Positions 23,973 through 31,491 of a stretch of DNA of 39,599 bases are shown one piece after another. The translations under genes and the position numbers were made by a program. The DNA comes from an uncultured Bacilli bacterium (GTDB taxonomy: Bacteria > Bacillota_I > Bacilli_A > RFN20 > CAG-449): contig CANRDP010000012.1 in assembly GCA_947629415.1 (NCBI GenBank), forward strand, positions 1 through 39,599, in the 5' to 3' direction. Numbering within the stretch: the stretch's first letter is position 1; every line of letters starts with the position of its first letter. The notes beneath the pieces are model-generated. The model was not told the origin of the DNA. It searched no databases and was given only the letters and a program-made list of their open reading frames with translations.

Positions 23973-25057
23973 TTCATTTTTCTTTCTTTTTTTCTTTCTT
24001 CCAAGAAATCATTATTTGCAAAATAATCTATTTTCATGGCATGACGAACTTTTTGAAGTGTTTCTTGTGCCTTTCGATTGGCATTTTCCGTTCCTTGTCT
24101 CAAAATTTCATAGACTTCATCCAGATGGTTTTCAAAATACTTTCTTCGTTCGCGAATCGGTGTTAAAACATCTTCCAAAACCTGAAATAAAAATGTTTTA
24201 CATTTAATGTCTCCGAGACCACCCCGTTCATAATGTTTTTTCATTTCGTCAAGATTATGATATTCGGGTAAATATTTTTGAAAATGCTCTTCGGTTGCAA
24301 AACAGGATAAATAAGCAAAAACCGGATTATCTTTTGTATTCCCGGGATCAGAAACCTTCAAATGATTCGGATCCGTATACATAGACATAACCTTTTTTCT
24401 TACTTCATCGCTATTATCGCAAAGATAAATACAATTATTTAATGATTTCGACATTTTTGCTTTTCCGTCAATACCCATCAGTCTTTGAGAATACGTATTT
24501 TTTGGTAAAAGTGCTTTCGGTGCGACAAGAGTTTCTCCATAAATAGAATTAAATTTATGAACAATTTCCACGGTTTGTTCAATCATGGGCAGTTGATCAT
24601 CTCCGACAGGCACATCCGTTGCCATAAAAGCGGTAATATCCGCGGCTTGTGAAATCGGATAAGTAAAAAAACCAACGGGAACACTTGTTTCATAATCCCG
24701 CATTTTAATTTCGGATTTTACGGTAGGATTCCGTTGTACCCTGGAAACAGTTACCAAATTCAAATAATACATATTTAATTCGGACAAAGCCGAGATGGAC
24801 GATTGAATAAAAAGATTCGATTTTTTCGGATCCAATCCGACAGACAAATAATCTAAAGCAATATTCATCACATTGTTACGAATTTTTTCCGGATGTTCCG
24901 CATTATCGGTCAATGCTTGCGCATCGGCAATCATAATATAAATTTCATCGTATTCATTGGAATTTTGTAATTCTACACGACGTTTTAAAGAACCAACATA
25001 ATGACCGATATGCAAATTTCCGGTCGGTCGATCACCGGTTAATATAATTTTTTTCAT
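23969..25057 (-). CDS. trpS: Tryptophanyl-tRNA synthetase
   Basis: 362 residues from ATG 25057, giving MKKIILTGDRPTGNLHIGHYVGSLK, the class I HIGH motif at the N-terminus as is normal for this subtype. Further motifs: VPVGDDQLPMIEQTVEI, LMGIDGKAMSKS-type stretch GIDGKAKMSKSLNNCIYL, and DPGNTKDNPVF. It charges tRNA-Trp. The ribosome site is weak (AAGAGTG). The track's start 9 codons upstream has none either. A four-codon ORF (ATG AAA GAG TGA) ends just ahead of the start. No T-box or trp operator is seen upstream. Confidence 0.95.
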   Translation of the reverse strand: MKKIILTGDRPTGNLHIGHYVGSLKRRVELQNSNEYDEIYIMIADAQALTDNAEHPEKIRNNVMNIALDYLSVGLDPKKSNLFIQSSISALSELNMYYLNLVTVSRVQRNPTVKSEIKMRDYETSVPVGFFTYPISQAADITAFMATDVPVGDDQLPMIEQTVEIVHKFNSIYGETLVAPKALLPKNTYSQRLMGIDGKAKMSKSLNNCIYLCDNSDEVRKKVMSMYTDPNHLKVSDPGNTKDNPVFAYLSCFATEEHFQKYLPEYHNLDEMKKHYERGGLGDIKCKTFLFQVLEDVLTPIRERRKYFENHLDEVYEILRQGTENANRKAQETLQKVRHAMKIDYFANNDFLEERKKERKMN

Positions 25058-25127
25058 TTTTTTCACTCTTTCATGCGTTTTCATTATGAAACAAACAGAG
25101 GAAAATTTCCATATTTTTTTTAAAAGT

Positions 25128-25150
25128 ATTTTTTCTTCTGAAGAAAAAAT
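25128..25150. promoter_or_regulatory. Perfect 11-bp palindrome before the ABC transporter genes
   Basis: ATTTTTTCTTC, one base, GAAGAAAAAAT. It lies where the -35 of the ABC promoter would be (a TAGAAT -10 is at about 25152-25157, 19 bases before the ATG). It may be an operator; it is too far from trpS, and in the wrong place, to be that gene's terminator. Confidence 0.45.
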
Positions 25151-25175
25151 GTAGAATAAAAGAAGGAGTGTATTT

Positions 25176-25889
25176 ATGTTAACGATTCAAAATTTTTCAA
25201 AGAGTTACCAAAATAATAAAAAAGCCTGCGATAATATTTCCTTAACAATTGAAAACGGAGATATTTTTGGCTTTATTGGGCCAAACGGAGCCGGAAAATC
25301 AACAACGATTAAATCCATCGTGGGAATCTTAGATTTTGAAGAAGGAGATATATTCCTTGATAATTTATCAATTAAAAGTCATGCACTGGAATGTAAAAAA
25401 GAAATCGCTTATATCCCGGATAATCCGGATATTTATCCCCATTTAACCGGATTAGGCTATTTGAATTTCCTTTGTGATATCTTTGATGTTCCTTTAAAAA
25501 CACGTCAGGAAAAAATTCATTTTTATGCCGAGAAATTCGAAATTGAATCTCACTTAAATGAACCAATTCATTCTTATTCGCACGGGATGAGACAAAAAAT
25601 AGCCTTTATTGGTGCTTTTGTTCATTCTCCGAAACTTATGGTTCTCGATGAGCCTTTTGTTGGTTTGGATCCAAAAGCTTCCTTTACATTAAAAGAAATG
25701 ATGAAAGAATATGTAAAAGAAGGTAACAGTATTTTCTTTTCCAGTCATGTTCTGGAAGTAGTAGAAAAATTGTGCAATAAAATTGCTATTATTCAAAATG
25801 GCAAAATTGTTTGTTGTGGGCCAACCGAAACCATTCGGGGTGACGAAAGTCTGGAATCCATGTTCTTGGAGATTACCGAAAATGCATAA
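25176..25889 (+). CDS. ABC transporter ATP-binding protein
   Basis: 237 residues: Walker A GPNGAGKST (about 33-41), signature YSHGMRQK, Walker B LMVLDEP, D-loop GLDP and switch His in FSSHVLE. The usual Q-loop glutamine region reads IAYIPDNPDIYPHLT, with D where Q is common, a feature of EcsA/YthP-type exporters. It powers the membrane partner encoded next, whose start overlaps its end by 8 bases. AAGGAGTG precedes the ATG. Substrate unknown; EcsAB-like systems affect secretion, but the resemblance is only general. Confidence 0.92.
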   Translation: MLTIQNFSKSYQNNKKACDNISLTIENGDIFGFIGPNGAGKSTTIKSIVGILDFEEGDIFLDNLSIKSHALECKKEIAYIPDNPDIYPHLTGLGYLNFLCDIFDVPLKTRQEKIHFYAEKFEIESHLNEPIHSYSHGMRQKIAFIGAFVHSPKLMVLDEPFVGLDPKASFTLKEMMKEYVKEGNSIFFSSHVLEVVEKLCNKIAIIQNGKIVCCGPTETIRGDESLESMFLEITENA

Positions 25890-27471
25890 TTTCTTTTCTC
25901 TTTTAAAAGTTCAATTTCGTGAATTGTTTGATTTTCGTTCTTCAAAACAAAAGAAAAAAAATTCTGTATCTTATGTGATTTATTTAATTCTTTTTTCTTT
26001 TCTCATCTTCTTTTCCTGCAGCTCTTATAGTCTTTCCGCTTATTTTTTATCTTTGGAAAGTCAACAACCGGAAAATTTTACAAATTATTTGATTGTTCTG
26101 ATTGGAATATCCAGCCTTTTTACTGTTTTTAGTTCCGTTTATCAAATAAAATCTCTTTTGTATTCTTCTCAAGACTATGATTTTTTATCTTCATTGCCGA
26201 TAAAACGATCCACGATTGTCGGAAGCAGATTGGCAGTAATTTATATTTTTGAATTTTTCACTACGATTTTAATTTTACTTGTGGCTTTTCTTCTATATGG
26301 AATCCAAAATCCATTTTTCTTTTTTCTTGTTTTACCTTTATTTATTACGATTCCTTTATTTCCGATTTTATTAGCATCACTTCTTGCTTTTTTCATTGCT
26401 TTTATCGAAAATAAAATTTCTTTTGCTCTTTCGTGGATGAAGACCTTATTCAGTACTCTTCTTGTACTTTTCATTGTGGGCATTTCCTTTTTTATAAGCT
26501 TTTCTTCGGCGAATACGGAAGATATGGCTCTGCTTGAAAATAGTAATATTCAAATAATAATGATGCTTTATCCATTGCTTTACCTCATCCGCTACGGATT
26601 TTTGGAAATGAATTTTTTGTATCTTCTTCTTTATATTTTTATTGGTATTGTCTTTTTTCTTTTAACCTTTTTACTCGTATCAAAATCCTATCATAATTTT
26701 CAATCAAAAAGAAAAATTTCCATACATTATGCTAAAAAGGAAAAAGCAATGAAAGTAAAATCTTCTTCTCAATTGAAAACTTTTTTGAAAAAAGATTTTA
26801 AGACCTTTTTTTCTTCTTCGACCATTCTGATCAGTGCAATTATGGGGCCTATAACAAGTGTTGGTCTTGTGTTTCTCTTTTCTTATATGCTAAAAGAAAT
26901 CATAAGTGAATACGAAATGTTTCTTTTTCTTTTTCCCTTACTTATTTGTTTCATGAATAGCCTTGCTCCTTATACTGCTTTTGCCCTATCTTTAGAAGGA
27001 AAATATTTTTGGATTTTAAAAACTTCTCCGGTCAATACGAAAAAATATTTTGCGAGTAAAATCATCGTTAACGAACTTTTCGTCGGGATAGGATCGCTTA
27101 TTTCTTCCGTTTTTGCCATCTTCTTCCTTTCCATTACCAATGTTTATTTTCTTTTGATTCTTTTGATTTTTCCTCAAATTTTCGGATTTATTTCCTCCGT
27201 TGTCGGATTAATAATGAATCTTTGCTTCCCTCATATTGAATGGACGGATGAAAGAATGGCAATTAAAAATTCCGGTTCCGTTTTCTTTACCATGTTCATT
27301 GATAGTACACTTTGTATCATTTTAAGTGTACCTTGCTTTCTTCTTTATACTTTGGTCAATGCACTTTGTAGTTTTCTTGTCACCATAATTCTTTCAATAC
27401 TTTTGCTCGTTATAGCGATCGTGATTTTACATTGCTTCGGCGAAAAAAGATTCAATAAAATCGAATGTTAA
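25882..27471 (+). CDS. ABC-2-type exporter permease
   Basis: 529 residues from ATG 25882, overlapping the ATPase gene by 8 bases; the track's start 33 codons up lies deep inside that gene in another frame. About 12 hydrophobic segments are visible, in two groups separated by a basic cytoplasmic stretch (about residues 270-310, SKRKISIHYAKKEKAMKVKS). The start FFSLLKVQFRELFDF and the later LKTFLKKDFKTFFSS followed by DFLSSLPIKRSTIVGSR and FWILKTSPVNTKKYFASK look like paired coupling helices of large bacterial ABC-2 permeases. The transported molecule is not evident. Confidence 0.85.
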   Translation: MHNFFSLLKVQFRELFDFRSSKQKKKNSVSYVIYLILFSFLIFFSCSSYSLSAYFLSLESQQPENFTNYLIVLIGISSLFTVFSSVYQIKSLLYSSQDYDFLSSLPIKRSTIVGSRLAVIYIFEFFTTILILLVAFLLYGIQNPFFFFLVLPLFITIPLFPILLASLLAFFIAFIENKISFALSWMKTLFSTLLVLFIVGISFFISFSSANTEDMALLENSNIQIIMMLYPLLYLIRYGFLEMNFLYLLLYIFIGIVFFLLTFLLVSKSYHNFQSKRKISIHYAKKEKAMKVKSSSQLKTFLKKDFKTFFSSSTILISAIMGPITSVGLVFLFSYMLKEIISEYEMFLFLFPLLICFMNSLAPYTAFALSLEGKYFWILKTSPVNTKKYFASKIIVNELFVGIGSLISSVFAIFFLSITNVYFLLILLIFPQIFGFISSVVGLIMNLCFPHIEWTDERMAIKNSGSVFFTMFIDSTLCIILSVPCFLLYTLVNALCSFLVTIILSILLLVIAIVILHCFGEKRFNKIEC

Positions 27472-27485
27472 AATTTAATATAAAT

Positions 27486-27519
27486 AAAAAAGATTGATAT
27501 TTCTACCAATCTATTTTTT
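27486..27519. terminator. Bidirectional terminator between the ABC permease and tRNA-Phe
   Basis: AGATTG (27491-27496) and CAATCT (27507-27512) with a 10-base loop, A-run on one side and T-run on the other. Confidence 0.7.
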
Positions 27520-27523
27520 CACA

Positions 27524-27599
27524 TGGTGGCCCAAGCCAGAATCGAACTGGCGACACAGGGATTTTCAGTCCCTTGCTCTACCAACTGAGCTATCGGGCC
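27524..27599 (-). tRNA. tRNA-Phe (GAA)
   Basis: 76 bases with CCA encoded. Acceptor GGCCCGA pairs with TTGGGCC (one wobble), D arm GCTC/GAGC, anticodon stem AGGGA/TCCCT around CT-GAA-AA, and T arm with GTTCGATTC. It lies 5 bases after tRNA-Asp in the same transcript. Confidence 0.96.
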
Positions 27600-27604
27600 G
27601 ATAT

Positions 27605-27680
27605 TGGCGGATCAGACGGGAATCGAACCCGCGGTCTTCTCCGTGACAGGGAGACATGTTAACCGCTACACCACTGATCC
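27605..27680 (-). tRNA. tRNA-Asp (GTC)
   Basis: 76 bases with CCA encoded. Acceptor GGATCAG/CTGATCC, anticodon loop CT-GTC-AC on stem TCTCC/GGAGA, T arm with GTTCGATTC, discriminator G73 as expected for Asp. First gene of a two-tRNA unit with tRNA-Phe. Confidence 0.96.
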
Positions 27681-27699
27681 GTGCATTGCATGCTCTATC

Positions 27700-27728
27700 A
27701 TTATCCATAAACTAAATAAAAATTGCAA
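27700..27728 (-). promoter_or_regulatory. Promoter of tRNA-Asp/tRNA-Phe
   Basis: TTGCAA (27723-27728), 17 bases, GATAAT (27700-27705) on the minus strand, about 20 bases before tRNA-Asp. Confidence 0.75.
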
Positions 27729-27772
27729 GTGTTTTTTCATTTTTACTATTCTTTTTCCATTCTTCATTTTTT

Positions 27773-27796
27773 AAAAAAACATCCCAGAAAGGGATG
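27773..27796 (-). terminator. tRNA-fMet terminator
   Basis: CATCCC (27780-27785), 5-base loop, GGGATG (27791-27796), then seven T on the minus strand. It separates tRNA-fMet from the Asp/Phe unit. Confidence 0.85.
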
Positions 27797-27806
27797 GAAA
27801 TATTCT

Positions 27807-27883
<77 letters not shown>

Positions 27884-27900
27884 ATTTCAATTGCTTTGTA

Positions 27901-27929
27901 ATCATAACATATCTTTAGAGAAGATGCAA
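27901..27929 (-). promoter_or_regulatory. tRNA-fMet promoter
   Basis: TTGCAT (27924-27929), 17 bases, TATGAT (27901-27906) on the minus strand. Confidence 0.75.
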
Positions 27930-27988
27930 GTGAAAACATAAATCGTATTTCTTTGAGATTATTACCATCTTATAGTGATGATAAAAAA

Positions 27989-28909
27989 TTAAAATAAATT
28001 CATGGAAAGATATTTCATCCCGTTATCGGGAAAAATTGTACAAATGACTTTTCCTTTATTTTCTTCCCGAGCACTGAGGATATGAAAAGCTTCCAAATTA
28101 GCTGCGGAAGATAAACCAATCAAAAGACCTTCGCTTTTCACAAATTCTTTCATATTTTGAATAGCATTTTCTTCTTTTATATCGATAATTTCATCCACAT
28201 ATGCAGCATCATAAAGAGGAGGAATAAATCCGGCACCGATTCCTTGAATAATATGTTTCCCGGAAAATCCTTTTGTAAATATCGGTGAAGTTTCCGGTTC
28301 AACACCGATAATTTTTATATTTTTATTTTTCTCCTTCAAATATTTTCCTACACCCATAATTGTTCCGCCAGTTCCGATACCAGCAAGAAATATATCGATA
28401 TTTCCATTTAAATCTTCATAAATTTCTTTACCCGTGTGTTCATAATGTGCTTGAGGATTATAAAGACTCTCAAATTGCCCGAAAATAAGTGAATTGGGAT
28501 TTTTTGAATGGATTTCATGAGCTTTTTGAATTGCCCCTTTCATACCTTTTTTCCCATCCGTCAACACCAATTCCGCTCCATAGACTTTTAATAGTCTTTT
28601 ACGTTCCTCCGACATCGTTTCCGGCATGGTCAAAATTAATTTCCGATGCTCCTGACAACATAATGCAGCAAGTCCGATTCCGGTATTTCCTGAAGTCGGT
28701 TCAATAAGAATTGTCTCATCATTTAATTTTCCTTCGTTTTTATAACCATCCAATATAGCAGAAGCAATGCGATCTTTGACGGAACCGGAAGGATTATACC
28801 ATTCAAGTTTTGCAAACAATTGAGTGTTCAAATCGTGATCCTCACAATATTTTTTGGCATGAAATAGCGGAGTGTTTCCAATCATTTGTTTTAAGTTTTC
28901 AAATATCAT
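27989..28909 (-). CDS. cysK: Cysteine synthase (O-acetylserine sulfhydrylase)
   Basis: 306 residues, PLP-dependent. It makes cysteine from O-acetylserine and sulfide. Motifs: IGNTPLFHAKK, NPSGSVKDRIA with the PLP lysine, IEPTSGNTGIGLAA (substrate loop), GIGTGGTIMGVGKYLK (PLP phosphate), and SSAAN near the end. GGGGGG/GGGGAA lies before the ATG, an unusually G-rich ribosome site for this genome. It is a single gene; cysE is not adjacent. A palindrome at 28924-28946 sits just upstream and could be an operator. The chosen start gives the usual MIFENLKQMIGNTP. Confidence 0.94.
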   Translation of the reverse strand: MIFENLKQMIGNTPLFHAKKYCEDHDLNTQLFAKLEWYNPSGSVKDRIASAILDGYKNEGKLNDETILIEPTSGNTGIGLAALCCQEHRKLILTMPETMSEERKRLLKVYGAELVLTDGKKGMKGAIQKAHEIHSKNPNSLIFGQFESLYNPQAHYEHTGKEIYEDLNGNIDIFLAGIGTGGTIMGVGKYLKEKNKNIKIIGVEPETSPIFTKGFSGKHIIQGIGAGFIPPLYDAAYVDEIIDIKEENAIQNMKEFVKSEGLLIGLSSAANLEAFHILSAREENKGKVICTIFPDNGMKYLSMNLF

Positions 28910-28923
28910 CTTTTCCCCCCTTT

Positions 28924-28946
28924 ATTAAACATTTTTATTGTTTAAT
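28924..28946. promoter_or_regulatory. Inverted repeat between cysK and the 7-TM gene
   Basis: ATTAAACA, seven bases, TGTTTAAT; perfect 8-bp arms. It lies 15 bases before the cysK start in a divergent promoter region, so it could bind a regulator of cysK, of the 7-TM gene, or of both. No T-run beyond the natural A+T bias. Confidence 0.45.
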
Positions 28947-29003
28947 GTATAAAATATTTCTTTTTGACAGAAATTTATGCTAGTATACTTCCGAGGTAAT
29001 TTT

Positions 29004-29747
29004 ATGCTTTTGATGAATTCAATTATTCCTACAAGAAACTTCAATACTCTTTATATTCTTTTGGATACAGTTTTTCTTTTCTTTTTTTTATTTTTACTTT
29101 TTTACAAGAAAAAATATATTACGCTTTTATGGTCTCTTGCCGGAGGTATTTTATATTTTCTTGTTGATTTTGGTTACTTTTATCTTATCAGTGGCAGTCG
29201 TCATATTTTTATCGGTCAAGAAGAACAAGGAACATTCATGGTTGCACTTATCTTATTTTGGATGTCGTTAAGCTATGGTATTACCAATTTTGCCTATATC
29301 TGGCTCTTCCTGAGTCGGGATAAACATTTAAAAGAATGGATCTTTCTTATTGTTTCCTGGTGGCTTATTGCTCCGATTCTTTCTTCGTTCGGAGGAGAAC
29401 CAACGATTATCACGAGCCGTACAACCGGCCAATATCACGGAGGAATGGCGATAATTTTACTTGTCGGTTATTTTGCCTTAATTCTTTACAATTTGACAAA
29501 TAAAAAGAACGCACAAATTCCAATTCTTCGCTTGAATCTAATTGGAATAACAGTTCAATTTGCATGGGAATTTGCTCTTTTAATTCATGGTATTCGTCCT
29601 TTAAATGAAAATAGTTTTCAAACATTAATCATTGATTCTCTTTTAGAAACCAATTTAGGAATGCCCTATATTTTTCTTATTCATTTTTTCGTTACAAAAA
29701 AATATAATGAGGACCTTTCTTTAAAAGAAAGCAAGGAAAAGATTTAG
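29004..29747 (+). CDS. Seven-helix membrane protein, unknown function
   Basis: 247 residues from ATG 29004 (GAGGT 6-7 bases upstream; the track's start lacks a site). Seven hydrophobic segments are visible (roughly 12-32, 38-62, 80-105, 112-130, 150-168, 180-202, 225-240). Polar residues inside the helices form striking motifs: FGGEPTIITSRTTGQYHGGMA between helices 4 and 5, QFAWEFALLIHGIRP in helix 6, and SLLETNLGMPYIFLIH in helix 7. Such buried Glu/His/Asn residues suggest a conserved active or binding site. I do not recognise the family with confidence. It stands alone and is ended by a strong hairpin. Confidence 0.75.
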   Translation: MLLMNSIIPTRNFNTLYILLDTVFLFFFLFLLFYKKKYITLLWSLAGGILYFLVDFGYFYLISGSRHIFIGQEEQGTFMVALILFWMSLSYGITNFAYIWLFLSRDKHLKEWIFLIVSWWLIAPILSSFGGEPTIITSRTTGQYHGGMAIILLVGYFALILYNLTNKKNAQIPILRLNLIGITVQFAWEFALLIHGIRPLNENSFQTLIIDSLLETNLGMPYIFLIHFFVTKKYNEDLSLKESKEKI

Positions 29748-29782
29748 AAAAAAGTCGGAAGTTTGAAGTTTCCGACTTTTTT
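29748..29782. terminator. Bidirectional terminator after the 7-TM gene
   Basis: AAAAAAGTCGGAA (29748-29760) and TTCCGACTTTTTT (29770-29782), perfect 13-bp arms. It starts directly after the stop codon. Confidence 0.9.
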
Positions 29783-29893
29783 ATAATTTGATTTTTTCTT
29801 TTGGGTTTCAGAGGTTTTCTTTTTTCATTTTATCCTATGTGAAATTCATAAATCTTTGGGCGATAAACGCCCATTATTCGCAAAAATGTGCTT

Positions 29894-30643
29894 TTATCTT
29901 TCATCTTTTTTTATATGAAGCATAATCTCTTTTTCTTTTTCATCTTTATCCAAGACAATTTTCACTTCCGCGTTTTCTACGATTTCAGAATTCTTTTGTT
30001 CTGTCACTTTTTCTTTTTTTCGCGTAGAAAGACGATGAATAAGTAGTCCTTTCAGAGCATATCGATCAATCGGGAAACTTACCGCGGGAACAATAATAGA
30101 TGCAAGAGCACCTTCAATCGTAGACTGAGTTAATAAAATAATTCCCACGAATGCCCAATAAGAAGCATAACTTGCTTCACTTGCCATAGCATTCATATCG
30201 GTTGCATAAAATACCGCTAAAGAGGTAAAGACAAAGACACTGTGAAGCATTGTTAGGAAAAAGCAGAAAAAGATAGATGTTATCTTTTCAACATAAGTAC
30301 TTTTTATATGCAAACGAAGTCGTTCGAATACAAAACCGGAAACATATCCAAACAGTACTCTTGGAAGAATCGAAATAAAGGGATTCTGAAAATAAGGATC
30401 TAAGATACTTGTCGGCGATTGATAAGCTTTTGTCATCGACATAACTCCGAAGAAAAGACCGTAAATTGCTCCTTTTCTCCTACCAAAAAGATAAGCTCCA
30501 ATCAATACGGGAATATGAATTAATGTCGCCGAAACCGGAGGAATGGCAATAAACCCGATGGGTGTGAATGTCATTAAAAGAATTAAAGCCAAAAACATGG
30601 CATCCAAAGAAATTTCCTGAATTTTTGCACGTTTATTTTTCAT
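29894..30643 (-). CDS. ECF transporter S component, probably for pantothenate
   Basis: 249 residues from ATG 30643 (AAGGAGAA ahead; the ORF-track start is further up inside coaX). About six helices occupy the first 200 residues. MTFTPIGFIAIPPVSATLIHIPVLIGAYLFG followed by RRKGAIYGLFFGVMSM is the typical pattern of vitamin-binding S components (COG4684-like). The S unit gives specificity to a shared ECF energy module that is not in this window. Its start lies within the last 11 bases of coaX, whose product phosphorylates pantothenate, so pantothenate is the likely substrate (inference from coupling). A charged 45-residue C-terminal tail (KKEKVTEQKNSEIVENAE..) is unusual for S components. Confidence 0.82.
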   Translation of the reverse strand: MKNKRAKIQEISLDAMFLALILLMTFTPIGFIAIPPVSATLIHIPVLIGAYLFGRRKGAIYGLFFGVMSMTKAYQSPTSILDPYFQNPFISILPRVLFGYVSGFVFERLRLHIKSTYVEKITSIFFCFFLTMLHSVFVFTSLAVFYATDMNAMASEASYASYWAFVGIILLTQSTIEGALASIIVPAVSFPIDRYALKGLLIHRLSTRKKEKVTEQKNSEIVENAEVKIVLDKDEKEKEIMLHIKKDER

Positions 30644-31415
30644 TGTTTTTTTCTCCTTTGTTTTTCTTATAAATTTGCAATAATCCATCTAAAATTAATT
30701 GCTCATCATAAAGAAATTCGGGAAGATATTTTTCAATTAAAGCAGCATTTCCCCCGGTTAAAATCGGTTTTAAAGTATATCCAAGCTCCTTTTCAATCAT
30801 CGTTTTCAAAGAACGAATTTGTGCAATTGTTCCATAGATTGCCCCGGAATTCAAAGAATCTTTGGAATTTTTTCCAATAATATTTTTCGGTGCTTCAAAA
30901 TCAATTTCCATCAATTGCGCAGTATGATCAATCAAAGCATTAAAGGAAGTTTTAATTCCCGGAAGGATGATACATCCTTGGAAATTCCCCTCTTTATCCA
31001 CGACAAGATATTTTGTCGCAGTACCTAAATCCACGATTAAATTCGGTGTGCCATATTTATGTATCGCACCGACGGCATCACAAACCAAATCCGATCCTAG
31101 TTCGGTCGGACGATCAATGTGTATCGGTAATCCGGATTTTAATTTCGGTCCGACCTGCAAGCAAGGAATTTTCAATAATTTTTCCGTTGCTTTTACCAAA
31201 ATTCCGCTTAAAGAAGGAATAACACTGGAAAGAATTGCTCCTTCAAAATCTGTAGCAAGTAAATTCTCTTGCAAAAAAAACATTTTTAAAATTTCACAAT
31301 AACCATCGCTTGACCTTGTTTTATCGCTATATGTACGATAGGTGGCGATGAGTTTGTCTTCTCGATATACCCCGACATAAAGATTGGTGTTACCGAGGTC
31401 CAAAGTTAATATCAT
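30633..31415 (-). CDS. coaX: Type III pantothenate kinase
   Basis: 260 residues, the standard size. It catalyses the first step of coenzyme A synthesis and is the feedback-insensitive type. ASKHA-fold motifs: LTLDLGNTNLYVGVY (phosphate-binding DxGNTN), SSVIPSL, GSDLVCDAVGAIHKYG, NLIVDLGTATKYLVVD and LTGGNAALI. Catalytic aspartates in DLGNT and GSDLV are present. AGGAGG precedes the ATG. It follows tkt after about 75 bases in the same direction and overlaps the S-component gene, so kinase and importer are made together. Confidence 0.94.
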   Translation of the reverse strand: MILTLDLGNTNLYVGVYREDKLIATYRTYSDKTRSSDGYCEILKMFFLQENLLATDFEGAILSSVIPSLSGILVKATEKLLKIPCLQVGPKLKSGLPIHIDRPTELGSDLVCDAVGAIHKYGTPNLIVDLGTATKYLVVDKEGNFQGCIILPGIKTSFNALIDHTAQLMEIDFEAPKNIIGKNSKDSLNSGAIYGTIAQIRSLKTMIEKELGYTLKPILTGGNAALIEKYLPEFLYDEQLILDGLLQIYKKNKGEKNNEK

Positions 31416-31491
31416 TTTAGCCTCCTGCTATAGTCCTATTCGGTACCATGCAAAACTTATTATAATTTTTTCTTTTCCAAAAACAATTCTT

